Shown: one piece after another, positions 7,072-13,985 of the stretch
Position numbering within the stretch: the first letter of the stretch is position 1
Layout of the letters: the number at the start of each line of letters is the position of its first letter
Assembly: GCA_031268685.1 (NCBI GenBank)
Contig: JAIRWW010000133.1
Location: forward strand, 1 to 13,985
Length of the DNA stretch: 13,985 nucleotides
From: Azoarcus sp.
GTDB taxonomy: Bacteria > Pseudomonadota > Gammaproteobacteria > Burkholderiales > Rhodocyclaceae
Direction: 5' to 3'
The notes under the pieces: model-generated
What the model was told of the DNA's origin: nothing
Seen by the model: only the letters and a program-made list of their open reading frames with translations
The model's database searches: none
Made by a program: the position numbers and the translations under genes

Positions 7072-7510
7072 GCGGCACGTAGCCTGTGTCGGCGATTAGC
7101 TGTTGTCCTTCGGCGCTTAGAAACCAGTCTTTGCTCTTCGGAAGGGGCCGGCGCGGAGATTGTCCACACTTTCCGTCTATCAGACTTTCATATGCTCGGG
7201 GAGTAGTGGCACTGAAACTGACAGCTTTTTTCCGTGAGTCTGTATTGTCCCGGCCTTCCAAACCATTATTTTTCTTGTAGATGGCGTTGGCTGTGGCGGC
7301 ATAAACCGGAAAAAGCGCAACCGCGTCATCCAACTTCGGGTAATCCCGATTGATCTGGAGCGACGGTGGTATTTTTGGCGAAACCAAGCTGGTTTCACTC
7401 GAAAAAGGCGCGTAGCCGCGTGCTATTTTCCAGTGATCGCGCCGCGATTCCCTGGCCAATGCAACCATGCGCATCAACTTATGGCCGCGCAAAAACTTGA
7501 ACTGGCGCAC
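7052..7510 (-). pseudogene. Broken PstS-like phosphate/substrate-binding protein gene
   Basis: The frame would encode 152 residues that match pieces of periplasmic substrate-binding proteins of the PstS-like superfamily. An N-terminal part reads YAPFSSETSLV...DYPKLDDAVALFPVYAATANAIY, recalling the family's usual LDGATALYPVYAAF. It breaks after YESLIDGK. In the next frame (about 7140-7178) the sequence continues as WTISAPAPSEEQ, resembling the family's DIIFAAPPSEEQ, so a frameshift has occurred. The original frame then jumps to DWFLSAEGQQLIADTGYVPL, the usual C-terminus of such proteins. Some 150 central residues are missing, inferred from memory of family length. The frame begins with a GTG, has no signal peptide, and is less GC-rich than its surroundings. 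It lies in the same frame as the membrane ORF upstream (7574-8176), with three in-frame stops between, so both may derive from one gene. Confidence 0.7.
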
Positions 7511-7573
7511 GCCTGTTTATATGATGGTCGAAAACGACCCTCTGCCCATATCAAGTCAATAGTCTTTATGCGC

Positions 7574-8176
7574 TTATGGGTTGGATATGGGAATGCTCTG
7601 ATACTGGATGATGCTTTGTATTGCGGCTATGCAGGCGAGTATCAGGATGGAGGTCAATACACATAGTGCTTTTTTGTTTTCCTTTGTTCTGAAACGCCCG
7701 CCCCGCCATGTGCCGACGGCAAAGCATGCGATGAAAAACAGGTAAGCAGCGATGGCTGAGATAGGGATGGCCCAATTACAGATGTCTACGAAAGCAAAAA
7801 ACAGTAAAAACAAGAAAAAAGGCAGGAAAACAACAATTATGGTGCCGACGGTGCTTTTCTCGGTGAAATTGCCACCGCTGATGGAAGAGATGAACAGCCA
7901 GACGACAAGGGTGAAGGCTATGGGGGCGATGAACGGTCCGTAACGCGACAAGAACGTATCTGGCAGCGTGGTTTTTTTCCCGAATGCATAGATGGCGTAT
8001 GGCAGCGCCAGCGTGAGGAGAAGGCCCAAGAGAGCGAGCGCCACTGCCGTGCCTCCGGGCCTGCGTATTGCTAACTCTCTAGCCACTATCAGCAACATCA
8101 AATCGACGTTTAGCCACACCGGCAGGAGAATGAATGTCGCCAAGGATGTGAAAATCCAGTATTTTTTCGGGTTCAT
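7574..8176 (-). CDS. Six-helix membrane protein of unknown function
   Basis: A 200-residue hydrophobic protein with about six predicted helices (near residues 8-33, 45-66, 82-98, 110-132, 134-156 and 168-190) and a basic loop WRGGRFRTKENKK before the last. I recognise no family. ATG 8176 has GGAG about 12 bases upstream and a good sigma-70-type promoter (8202-8231) just ahead, so it is probably expressed. It ends 63 bases before, and in the same frame as, the broken substrate-binding gene; the gap holds three in-frame stops including its own. Some binding proteins of this kind carry an N-terminal membrane region, so this could be the surviving front half of a larger membrane-anchored receptor. 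That is an inference. It is less GC-rich than aroA-cmk and separates that operon from whatever preceded it. Confidence 0.6.
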   Translation of the reverse strand: MNPKKYWIFTSLATFILLPVWLNVDLMLLIVARELAIRRPGGTAVALALLGLLLTLALPYAIYAFGKKTTLPDTFLSRYGPFIAPIAFTLVVWLFISSISGGNFTEKSTVGTIIVVFLPFFLFLLFFAFVDICNWAIPISAIAAYLFFIACFAVGTWRGGRFRTKENKKALCVLTSILILACIAAIQSIIQYQSIPISNP

Positions 8177-8201
8177 CGACAGCAGCTCCGATTTTGCCCG
8201 G

Positions 8202-8231
8202 ATAATCCATCGGGCGCGGTCAAGTTGTCAA
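8202..8231 (-). promoter_or_regulatory. Sigma-70-type promoter for the six-helix membrane protein gene
   Basis: On the minus strand a perfect TTGACA (8231-8226) is followed after 18 bases by GATTAT (8207-8202), four of six matching the -10. The predicted start near 8195 leaves a leader of about 19 bases. The -35 lies in the loop of the large inverted repeat at 8208-8247. Confidence 0.55.
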
Positions 8232-8247
8232 GGATTCGCGCCCGATG
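8208..8247. repeat. Perfect 11-base inverted repeat straddling the promoter, candidate operator
   Basis: CATCGGGCGCG (8208-8218) and CGCGCCCGATG (8237-8247) are perfect inverted arms separated by 18 bases that contain the TTGACA -35 of the minus-strand promoter. Arm centres are 29 bases apart, near three helical turns. One arm lies between -35 and -10, the other upstream of -35, which would suit a repressor with two half-sites. There is no T-tract, so a terminator is unlikely. The region also lies just upstream of aroA-cmk, so both genes could be affected. Confidence 0.5.
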
Positions 8248-8298
8248 ACTAACACTTAGAAACCCGTCAATGGCGCATTTCCGCGCGCCGGCTTGTCC

Positions 8299-10287
8299 AT
8301 GAACATGAACTTTCTCGATCTTCCTCAACTCCTTTCCGCCTCCGGCTCCGTCGCCTTGCCCGGGTCCAAGAGCATTTCCAATCGCGCGCTGCTGTTGGCG
8401 GCGCTGGCTGAAGGGGTGACGGAAATCCATGGGCTGCTGGCCTCCGACGATACGGCGCGCATGTTGGATGCCCTGCGGGCGCTGGGGGTGGCATGCGCCG
8501 AATCAGGGCAGGGGCGTTTGCGCGTCGAAGGATGCGCGGGACGCTTTCCTGTGCGGCAGGCGGCCTTGTTCCTCGGCAATGCGGGCACGGCTTTCCGTTC
8601 GCTGACCGCCGTGCTGGCGCTGTCGGGTGGGGATTATGTATTGAGTGGCGTGCCGCGCATGCATGAGCGGCCTATCGGCGATCTTGTCGATGCCTTGCGG
8701 CAACTGGGGGCGGATGTCGATTATCTGGAGAAAGACGGTTTTCCGCCTTTGCGCCTGAAACCGGCGCAGGGCAGGGCGGGCGGGACGGTCGAAGTGCGCG
8801 GGGATGTGTCCAGCCAGTTTTTGACAGGACTCCTGATGGCTTTGCCGCTCACAGGGCGGGAGATTACGGTTGAGGTGGCGGGCGATCTCATTTCCAGACC
8901 CTACGTGGAAATGACGCTCGGTTTGATGGCCCGCTTCGGCATACGGGTAGAGACGCGGGGACGGCAGTCTTTCAGCGTGCCGGCGGCGGCGGCTTATGTT
9001 TCGCCCGGTGTATTCGTAGTCGAGGGCGATGCGTCTTCCGCTTCTTATTTTCTCGCGGCGGGCGCGATTGCTGCGCGTCCCGGCGCGCCTTTGCGGGTCG
9101 AGGGGGTGGGGCGGCGTTCCATCCAGGGCGACGTGCGTTTCGCCGATGCGCTGGCGCAAATGGGCGCGACTATCGAAATTGGCGACGACTGGATGAGCGC
9201 CTGCCGTCCGCCGGAAGGTCTGCGCGGCATCGCGCTCGATTGCAATCATATTCCGGATGCCGCGATGACACTGGCGGTTACGGCGCTGTTCGCCCGGGGC
9301 GAGACGCGGCTGACCAACATTGCCAGTTGGCGGGTGAAGGAAACCGACCGCATCGCCGCGATGGCGAGGGAACTGGGCAAGCTGGGCGCGCGGGTGGAGG
9401 CGGGGCGCGATTTTCTCGCCATTGCTCCGCCGGAGGCCGGGCAGGCCCTGCGTTCGGCGATTATCGATACTTATGACGACCATCGCATGGCGATGTGTTT
9501 TTCGCTGGCCGCGTTCGGCGCGCCATTGCGCATAAACGACCCGGCATGCACGTCGAAGACTTTCCCCGCTTACTTTGAATGCCTTGAAGGGCTTGTCGCC
9601 GCTGCGCCCGTGATTGCCATTGACGGCCCCACAGCTTCGGGCAAGGGCACGGTGTCGGCGCGGGTGGCGAAGGCGCTGGGATTCCATTATCTCGATTCGG
9701 GCGCGCTTTACCGTCTCACGGCCCTGGCCGCGCGCGAGGCGGGTGTGGATTGGGCGGATGAGGCGGGCGTGGCGGCGGTGGCGGCGCGGCTGGATGCCGT
9801 GTTCGACGATGGGCGCGTATGGCTGAACGGCAAGGAAGCGGACGATGCCATCCGGCATGAAAGCATTTCTTCCGGGGCCTCGAAAGTGGCGGCCTTGCCG
9901 CAGGTACGGGCGGCGCTGCTTTTCCGGCAGCGCGCTTTCCACTGCGCGCCTGGGCTGGTCGGCGACGGGCGCGACATGGCTTCGGTAGTGTTTCCTCGCG
10001 CCGGTCTGAAGATATTTTTAACCGCGAGCGCCGAAATACGGGCCGAAAGGCGTTATAAACAGTTGATCGGCAAGGGTATGCCTGTTAACATAGAAAGCTT
10101 GGTGCAAGATCTGCGGGAAAGGGATGCGCGTGATGCGGCCCGAAGCGTGGCTCCCTTGCAGCAGCAGCCGGATGCGGTTTTACTCGATACGACCTTTATG
10201 GGCATCGAAGAAGCCGTGGCCTTCGTGCTCGATCTTGTACGGGATCGGGGCTTGGCCGCCGGTCGAACAGGCGTCCCTGGAGCTTGA
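8299..10287 (+). CDS. aroA-cmk: Fused EPSP synthase (AroA) and cytidylate kinase (Cmk)
   Basis: A 662-residue bifunctional protein. Residues 1 to about 432 are 3-phosphoshikimate 1-carboxyvinyltransferase, which joins PEP to shikimate-3-phosphate in chorismate synthesis: [17 protein letters not shown] (21-37), [35 protein letters not shown] and [10 protein letters not shown] are all present. From about 437 it is CMP kinase: P-loop [30 protein letters not shown] and RRYKQL. The junction ([16 protein letters not shown]) has no stop or internal start, so the domains are made as one chain. The same fusion is known in other betaproteobacteria. No ribosome site precedes any candidate start; ATG 8299 is the first ATG, ATG 8305 gives MNFLDLP, closest to the family N-terminus, and TTG 8293 also extends it. 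The usual upstream partners (serC, pheA, tyrA) are absent; a divergent membrane gene is there instead. A run of hairpins and rpsA follow. Confidence 0.95.
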   Translation: MNMNFLDLPQLLSASGSVALPGSKSISNRALLLAALAEGVTEIHGLLASDDTARMLDALRALGVACAESGQGRLRVEGCAGRFPVRQAALFLGNAGTAFRSLTAVLALSGGDYVLSGVPRMHERPIGDLVDALRQLGADVDYLEKDGFPPLRLKPAQGRAGGTVEVRGDVSSQFLTGLLMALPLTGREITVEVAGDLISRPYVEMTLGLMARFGIRVETRGRQSFSVPAAAAYVSPGVFVVEGDASSASYFLAAGAIAARPGAPLRVEGVGRRSIQGDVRFADALAQMGATIEIGDDWMSACRPPEGLRGIALDCNHIPDAAMTLAVTALFARGETRLTNIASWRVKETDRIAAMARELGKLGARVEAGRDFLAIAPPEAGQALRSAIIDTYDDHRMAMCFSLAAFGAPLRINDPACTSKTFPAYFECLEGLVAAAPVIAIDGPTASGKGTVSARVAKALGFHYLDSGALYRLTALAAREAGVDWADEAGVAAVAARLDAVFDDGRVWLNGKEADDAIRHESISSGASKVAALPQVRAALLFRQRAFHCAPGLVGDGRDMASVVFPRAGLKIFLTASAEIRAERRYKQLIGKGMPVNIESLVQDLRERDARDAARSVAPLQQQPDAVLLDTTFMGIEEAVAFVLDLVRDRGLAAGRTGVPGA

Positions 10288-10331
10288 AGCTCCTTCGACG
10301 TACCGGGGAATCCTCGGCCTTCGGGTCGAGG
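10279..10331 (+). promoter_or_regulatory. Two RNA hairpins at the end of aroA-cmk, ahead of the terminator
   Basis: GGAGCTT (10279-10285) and AAGCTCC (10287-10293) form a perfect 7-base dyad containing the aroA-cmk stop codon TGA. Next, CCTCGGCC (10312-10319) and GGTCGAGG (10324-10331) pair over 8 bases, one G-U wobble included, around a TTCG tetraloop closed by C-G, a very stable RNA fold. Neither has a T-tract. With the terminator at 10348-10377 and the hairpin at 10394-10409 they make four successive structures before rpsA. They may protect the 3' end of aroA-cmk mRNA or form part of a long rpsA leader. Confidence 0.5.
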
Positions 10332-10347
10332 CGACTCAAAAAAGCTG

Positions 10348-10377
10348 GCGCGCGGGGAATTTTCCGCGCGCTTTTTT
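10348..10377 (+). terminator. Strong intrinsic terminator between aroA-cmk and rpsA
   Basis: GCGCGCGG (10348-10355) and CCGCGCGC (10364-10371) form a perfect 8-base GC stem with an 8-base loop, followed at once by six T (10372-10377). A run of six A (10338-10343) before the stem could pair with the T run, so it may also work on the other strand. It ends only 50 bases before the rpsA start codon, leaving little room for a separate promoter. It could therefore act as an attenuator in the rpsA leader as well as ending aroA-cmk mRNA. Confidence 0.85.
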
Positions 10378-10393
10378 GCCAACTAACTTGATT

Positions 10394-10409
10394 GCCGCCG
10401 CATGGCGGT
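10394..10409 (+). promoter_or_regulatory. Hairpin in the rpsA leader, candidate S1 autoregulatory element
   Basis: GCCGCC (10394-10399) and GGCGGT (10404-10409) pair around GCAT, with one G-U wobble, 18 bases before the rpsA ATG. No Shine-Dalgarno sequence lies between; the stretch reads TCCGAACCTCTCCTACCC. In E. coli the rpsA leader also lacks a good Shine-Dalgarno sequence, relies on hairpins, and is repressed by S1 itself. The similarity here is in layout, not in primary sequence. Confidence 0.4.
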
Positions 10410-10427
10410 TCCGAACCTCTCCTACCC

Positions 10428-12140
10428 ATGTCTTCTATCAGCCCTGCCATCCAGGCCGGCAACGAAAGTTTTGCCGCCCTTTTTGAAGAAAGTCTCTCGC
10501 TCCAGGAAATGCGCCCAGGTGAAGTCATCACCGCCGAAGTCGTGCGCATTGATCAGAATTTCATTGTCGTCAATGCCGGCCTCAAATCCGAGAGCTACGT
10601 CCCGATCGACGAATTTCGCAACGACCGCGGCGAAGTCGAAGCCAATGTCGGCGATTTCGTCCACGTAGCCATTGAGGCGCTCGAAGATGGTTACGGAGAA
10701 ACGCGCCTGTCGCGCGACAAGGCCAAGCGCATTTCTGCCTGGAACGATCTCGAAAAGGCGCTCAACGAAGGTTCTCTTGTCCGGGGCGTCATTACCAGCC
10801 GCGTCAAGGGCGGCCTGACGGTGATGACCAGCAGCATCCGCGCCTTCCTGCCGGGTTCGCTGGTCGATATGCGCCCGGTCAAGGACACCACGCCGTATGA
10901 GGGCAAGGAGTTCGAGTTCAAGGTCATCAAGCTGGATCGCAAGCGCAACAACGTCGTGGTTTCGCGCCGCGCGGTGCTTGAAGAGTCGATGGGCGAGGAG
11001 CGCGACAAGCTGCTCTCCACGCTCAAGGAAGGCACGGTGGTCAAGGGCATCGTCAAGAACATCACCGATTACGGCGCCTTCGTCGACCTCGGCGGCATCG
11101 ACGGCCTGCTGCACATCACCGATCTGGCCTGGCGGCGCGTGCGGCATCCTTCGGAAGTGCTCAACGTCGGCGACGAGATCGAGGCCAAGGTACTCAAGTT
11201 CGACCAGGAAAAGAATCGCGTATCGCTCGGACTCAAGCAACTCGGCGAAGACCCATGGGTCGGCATCGCCCGCCGCTATCCGCAAGGTACGCGCCTGTTC
11301 GGCAAGGTGACGAACATCACCGACTACGGCGCTTTCGTCGAGGTCGAACAGGGCATCGAAGGTCTGGTGCACGTTTCCGAAATGGACTGGACGAACAAGA
11401 ACATCCATCCGACCAAGGTCGTGCAGCTCGGCGACGAGGTGGAAGTGATGATTCTCGAAATCGACGAGGATCGCCGCCGCATCTCGCTCGGCATGAAGCA
11501 GTGCGCCTCCAACCCGTGGGACGATTTCGCCATCAACCACAAGAAGGGCGACAGGGTGCGTGGCCAGATCAAGTCGATCACCGATTTCGGCGTCTTCATC
11601 GGGCTGGAAGGCGGCATCGACGGACTGGTGCACCTCTCCGACCTGTCATGGAGCGAGCCGGGCGAAGAAGCCGTGCGCCGCTTCAAGAAAGGCGACGAGG
11701 TCGAGGCAGTCGTGCTGGGCATCGACGTCGAGCGCGAACGCATCTCGCTGGGCGTCAAGCAGCTGGAAGGCGATCCCTTCACCAACTTCATCGCTACCCA
11801 CGAGAAGAACAGCGTGGTGCGCGGCACAGTGAAGTCGGTCGAGGCGCGAGGCGCTGTCATCTCGCTGGCCGATGATGTCGAAGGCTATCTGCGCGCTTCC
11901 GAAGCCGCAGCGCAACGGGTCGAAGATCTGTCCGCGCTGCTCAAGGAAGGCGACGAGGTCGAAGCCGTAGTCATCAACGTCGATCGCAAGACCCGTTCGA
12001 TCAGTCTCTCGGTTCGGGCCAGAGACCAAGTCGAACAAAACGAGGTCATGAGCAAGTTGGCTTCAGAGAGTGCCGCTTCATCCGGCACGACCAATCTCGG
12101 TGCGCTGCTCAAGGCTAAAATGAACGAGCAAAAGCAATAA
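10428..12140 (+). CDS. rpsA: 30S ribosomal protein S1
   Basis: A 570-residue protein with six S1 RNA-binding repeats (about 30-97, 115-181, 200-270, 287-357, 374-444 and 461-530), the full set found in proteobacterial S1 (E. coli 557). Repeats 3 to 5 show the classic [26 protein letters not shown] and RRISLGMKQ blocks; repeats 1 and 2 are divergent, as usual for the ribosome-binding half. S1 sits on the 30S platform and unwinds mRNA for initiation. ATG 10428 (MSSISPAIQ) is chosen by homology; the frame is open back to 10392 but that extension has no ribosome site or homology. No Shine-Dalgarno sequence precedes the start, as in other rpsA genes under S1 feedback. A strong terminator and hairpins lie just upstream. 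ihfB starts 12 bases after the stop, the classic rpsA-ihfB pair. Confidence 0.98.
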   Translation: MSSISPAIQAGNESFAALFEESLSLQEMRPGEVITAEVVRIDQNFIVVNAGLKSESYVPIDEFRNDRGEVEANVGDFVHVAIEALEDGYGETRLSRDKAKRISAWNDLEKALNEGSLVRGVITSRVKGGLTVMTSSIRAFLPGSLVDMRPVKDTTPYEGKEFEFKVIKLDRKRNNVVVSRRAVLEESMGEERDKLLSTLKEGTVVKGIVKNITDYGAFVDLGGIDGLLHITDLAWRRVRHPSEVLNVGDEIEAKVLKFDQEKNRVSLGLKQLGEDPWVGIARRYPQGTRLFGKVTNITDYGAFVEVEQGIEGLVHVSEMDWTNKNIHPTKVVQLGDEVEVMILEIDEDRRRISLGMKQCASNPWDDFAINHKKGDRVRGQIKSITDFGVFIGLEGGIDGLVHLSDLSWSEPGEEAVRRFKKGDEVEAVVLGIDVERERISLGVKQLEGDPFTNFIATHEKNSVVRGTVKSVEARGAVISLADDVEGYLRASEAAAQRVEDLSALLKEGDEVEAVVINVDRKTRSISLSVRARDQVEQNEVMSKLASESAASSGTTNLGALLKAKMNEQKQ

Positions 12141-12152
12141 GTGTATGCCGCT

Positions 12153-12440
12153 ATGACCAGATCGGAATTGGTTGCCCGATTAGCCGCACGTTTTCCGCAG
12201 TTGGTGGTGAAAGACACCGATTGTGCGGTCAAGACGGTTCTTGAGTCGATGATTGACGCACTGGCGAATGGAGATCGCATCGAAATTCGCGGGTTCGGCA
12301 GTTTTTCCCTCAATTACCGGCCTCCTCGCGTAAGCCGTAACCCCAAGTCCGGCGACAGGGTGGATGTGCCCGAAAAGTATGTGCCTCATTTCAAGGCGGG
12401 CAAGGAATTGCGAGCGAGGGTCGATGCCGGTGGCGCGTGA
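12153..12440 (+). CDS. ihfB: Integration host factor beta subunit
   Basis: A 95-residue DNA-bending protein of the HU/IHF family; it pairs with IHF alpha (not in this window) to bend DNA sharply at specific sites, aiding sigma-54 promoters, recombination and replication. [10 protein letters not shown] opens like E. coli IHF beta (MTKSELIERL). [12 protein letters not shown] (42-53) and RNPKSGDRV (62-70) form the beta arm, with Pro64 as the intercalating residue, and [11 protein letters not shown] (77-87) is the typical end. Length equals E. coli IHF beta plus one. ATG 12153 is chosen over GTG 12141 by homology; the ribosome site is weak, so coupling to rpsA, which stops 12 bases earlier, is likely. 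A UUCG-loop terminator follows at 12477-12503. Confidence 0.97.
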   Translation: MTRSELVARLAARFPQLVVKDTDCAVKTVLESMIDALANGDRIEIRGFGSFSLNYRPPRVSRNPKSGDRVDVPEKYVPHFKAGKELRARVDAGGA

Positions 12441-12445
12441 ATGCG

Positions 12446-12474
12446 CGGACATCGGGGCGGCATGCGTTTAAAAT
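12446..12474 (+). promoter_or_regulatory. Probable lapA-lapB promoter between ihfB and its terminator
   Basis: CGGACA (12446-12451; four of six match the -35) and TAAAAT (12469-12474; five of six match the -10) are 17 bases apart. The predicted start, about 12481, lies inside the 5' arm of the terminator stem, so RNA from this promoter would lack the first bases of the stem and should pass through. rpsA-ihfB RNA would carry the whole hairpin and stop. Confidence 0.45.
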
Positions 12475-12476
12475 CG

Positions 12477-12503
12477 GAAGGCGGCTTCGGCTGCCTTCTT
12501 TTT
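12477..12503 (+). terminator. UUCG-tetraloop intrinsic terminator after ihfB
   Basis: GAAGGCGGC (12477-12485) and GCTGCCTTC (12490-12498) form a 9-base stem, one G-U wobble included, closed by the stable loop TTCG, then five T (12499-12503). It lies 36 bases after the ihfB stop and only about 20 bases before the lapA start, so it separates the rpsA-ihfB and lapA-lapB transcripts. Confidence 0.88.
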
Positions 12504-12522
12504 CGTCATGTGCTCGGAGATA

Positions 12523-12819
12523 ATGCCGCTCATGCATGCGCTCGTCTGGTTCGTCCGTTTAGTTTTGTTTCTTTTCCTGTTCGGCTTCGCGGTCAAGAAC
12601 GACCACATCGCCGACCTGTATTTCTTTTTCGGCAGGCAATGGCATTTGCCGCTGGTATTCATCATCCTGGTGGCTTTCGGTGTTGGCGCTCTGTTTGGCG
12701 TGACAGCCACAATTACTTCGCTGCTGCGGCAGCGGCGCGAAATCTCCCGCCTGCGCAAGCAACTCGAACGCGCCGGACATGCGTCGGACGATGCCGCGCG
12801 GCTGCCTGAGCCGTCCTGA
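12523..12819 (+). CDS. lapA: LapA-family inner-membrane protein (DUF1049)
   Basis: A small inner-membrane protein of 98 residues. Two transmembrane helices (about residues 3-20 and 39-63) flank the conserved FAVKND stretch, and a basic amphipathic, probably coiled-coil tail (LLRQRREISRLRKQLE) faces the cytosol: the LapA (YciS) layout. In E. coli, LapA works with LapB in controlling lipopolysaccharide synthesis by way of FtsH and LpxC. The start is uncertain: ATG 12523 has CGGAG three bases away, ATG 12532 (MHALVWFVRLVLFL) aligns best with the family but at a spacing of 12, and ATG 12508 has none. lapB follows after 6 bases, so the two form an operon. The terminator of the preceding operon ends about 20 bases before the start. 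Confidence 0.9.
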   Translation: MPLMHALVWFVRLVLFLFLFGFAVKNDHIADLYFFFGRQWHLPLVFIILVAFGVGALFGVTATITSLLRQRREISRLRKQLERAGHASDDAARLPEPS

Positions 12820-12825
12820 TCCGGC

Positions 12826-13985
12826 ATGGAAATCGAAATCTGGTGGTTATTGGCGCTGCCGCTTTTTTTTGCCCTCGGGTGGCTGGCGGCGCGCATCGAC
12901 ATTCGCCAAGTCGTGCATGAATCGCGCGCCTTGCCCCGATCCTATCTGAGCGGCCTCAACTTCTTGCTCAACGAGCAGCCGGACAAGGCAATAGATTCCT
13001 TCATCGAAGCGGTGCGCATCGACCCGCAGACGGTGGAACTGCATTTCGCCCTCGGCTCGCTGTTCCGCCGCAGGGGAGAAACCGATCGCGCCATCCGCAT
13101 CCATCAATTGCTCGTCGACCGCGAAGACCTTACCGGAGACCAGCGTCTACAGGCGCTTGGCGAACTGGGGCAGGATTTTCTCAAGGCCGGCCTGCTCGAC
13201 CGCGCCGAGGCGGTGTTCCTGAAACTCAGGGAATCGCGCGCCGACGATGTAGCCTCGCGCTACCTGCTCGAAATCTATCAGCAGGAAAAAGAATGGGAAA
13301 AAGCCATCGAAATCGCCGACAGCCTTCCCGGCCACGAAGGCGTGCATTGGCAAAGTGAAGTTGCCAATTTTCACTGCGAACTGGCGCTGCGGGCGCTGGC
13401 CGATTCCCGCTTCGATGCCGTCGAAAAGCACGTGGCGACAGCCTTGGCGATCAACCGCAAATGCGTGCGCGCGAGCCTGATCCTGGGCGATCTTCGCGCC
13501 GCCCAAGGCCGGAGCGAAGATGCGCTGGAAGCCTGGAAGCGGATCGAGGGGCAATCTCCCGTGTATCTGTCGCTCGTCGCGCAAAGAATCATGGATGTCT
13601 ATGGCCGCCTTGGGCGCATCGAGCAAGGGCATGTGCTACTGCGTTCGTGGCTTGAACATCATCCTTCGCTCGACCTGCTCGACGAACTGTTTCACTGGGA
13701 AATCGAAAAAATCGGTGCGCAAGCAGCCTATGAACTCGTGCGCGAAGAACTGCGCCGCAATCCGACCCTGCTCGGTCTCGACAAATTGCTCGAAGCCGCC
13801 GTGCTGACCGCGCCGGTCGAACATCGCGGCGACATCGAACTGGTCAAACAATTGATCCATGGCCATACGCGCCGGGTGGCGCGCTACCGCTGCGATGCCT
13901 GTGGCTTCAAAGCGCGGCAATTCTACTGGCGCTGCCCGGCATGCGGCGGCTGGGAAACCTATCCGCCCCGGCGCACCGAGGAATT
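12826..13985 (+). CDS. lapB: LapB (YciM), lipopolysaccharide assembly TPR protein, 3' end cut by the window
   Basis: 386 residues are visible and no stop is reached; E. coli LapB has 389, so only a few codons are missing. An N-terminal anchor (about 5-22, WWLLALPLFFALGWLAARID) is followed by a cytosolic body of TPR-like helical repeats (about 38-340), e.g. YLSGLNFLLNEQPDKAIDSF and EVYQQEK-like helices. The C-terminus is a rubredoxin-like metal knuckle, CDACGFKARQFYWRCPACGGW, with Cys356, Cys359, Cys370 and Cys373. LapB acts as an adaptor that delivers LpxC to the FtsH protease and so limits lipopolysaccharide synthesis; both the anchor and the rubredoxin part are needed in E. coli. ATG 12826 lies 6 bases after the lapA stop with no strong ribosome site, so coupling with lapA is likely. 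The order ihfB-lapA-lapB is familiar in betaproteobacteria. Confidence 0.95.
   Translation, partial: MEIEIWWLLALPLFFALGWLAARIDIRQVVHESRALPRSYLSGLNFLLNEQPDKAIDSFIEAVRIDPQTVELHFALGSLFRRRGETDRAIRIHQLLVDREDLTGDQRLQALGELGQDFLKAGLLDRAEAVFLKLRESRADDVASRYLLEIYQQEKEWEKAIEIADSLPGHEGVHWQSEVANFHCELALRALADSRFDAVEKHVATALAINRKCVRASLILGDLRAAQGRSEDALEAWKRIEGQSPVYLSLVAQRIMDVYGRLGRIEQGHVLLRSWLEHHPSLDLLDELFHWEIEKIGAQAAYELVREELRRNPTLLGLDKLLEAAVLTAPVEHRGDIELVKQLIHGHTRRVARYRCDACGFKARQFYWRCPACGGWETYPPRRTEE

Noticed and set aside
8503..9942. 479-residue minus-strand open frame opposite aroA-cmk
   Set aside because: Antisense shadow of the AroA-Cmk fusion, rich in Arg, His and Pro, with no domain or start signal.
10338..10377. 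A run, GC palindrome and T run considered as a mobile-element end or attachment site
   Set aside because: No transposase, target duplication or second copy in the window; it is fully explained as an intrinsic terminator.
10422..11633. 403-residue minus-strand open frame opposite rpsA
   Set aside because: Antisense shadow of S1; its periodic sequence only reflects the S1 repeats.
10428..12140. Internal repeats in rpsA considered as a DNA repeat array
   Set aside because: They are the diverged S1 domains at the protein level and not nucleotide tandem repeats.

Overview
This GC-rich window looks like part of a betaproteobacterial chromosome, most likely a relative of Rhodocyclales (lineage is an inference). 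The evidence is the aroA-cmk / rpsA / ihfB / lapA / lapB order, an in-frame AroA-CMP kinase fusion, a DegS-type protease divergent from a Nif3-like gene, and a sigma-54-driven secreted protein of the sort seen in PEP-CTERM/exopolysaccharide-producing betaproteobacteria. There are no rRNA or tRNA genes, CRISPR arrays, insertion sequences or prophage genes.

Layout. 1-502 (-): 5' part of a secreted protein gene running off the left edge. 503-833: a 331-base AT-rich regulatory gap with a good -24/-12 (sigma-54) promoter and an upstream dyad. 834-1976 (-): membrane-anchored DegS/AlgW-type protease. 2028-2789 (+): Nif3/YbgI-like metal protein, divergent from the protease. 2821-3357 and 3370-5004 (-): a membrane-anchored retropepsin-like protease downstream of prfC (release factor 3). 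5183-6547 and 6586-7071 (+): an NSS-family sodium symporter and a MaoC-like hot-dog protein, apparently one transcript. 7052-8176 (-): a lower-GC, decaying segment with a broken PstS-like substrate-binding protein and a six-helix membrane ORF in the same frame, possibly pieces of one ancestral gene. 8299-13985 (+): the core block, with fused AroA-Cmk, ribosomal protein S1, IHF beta, LapA and LapB (LapB lacks only its last few codons).

How the genes relate. The right half is housekeeping: aromatic amino acid synthesis and CMP phosphorylation, then translation (S1), nucleoid architecture (IHF beta), and the LapA/LapB pair controlling lipopolysaccharide synthesis at the inner membrane. The regulatory DNA is the richest part. 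A strong terminator and a run of hairpins separate aroA-cmk from an rpsA that has no Shine-Dalgarno sequence. A UUCG-loop terminator after ihfB is fused to a probable lapA promoter. Perfect dyads sit on or beside the promoters near 5142-5156 and 8208-8247. I see no clear new defence or biosynthetic system. The best leads are the sigma-54 secreted-protein locus at the left edge, the rpsA leader and the decaying binding-protein locus.
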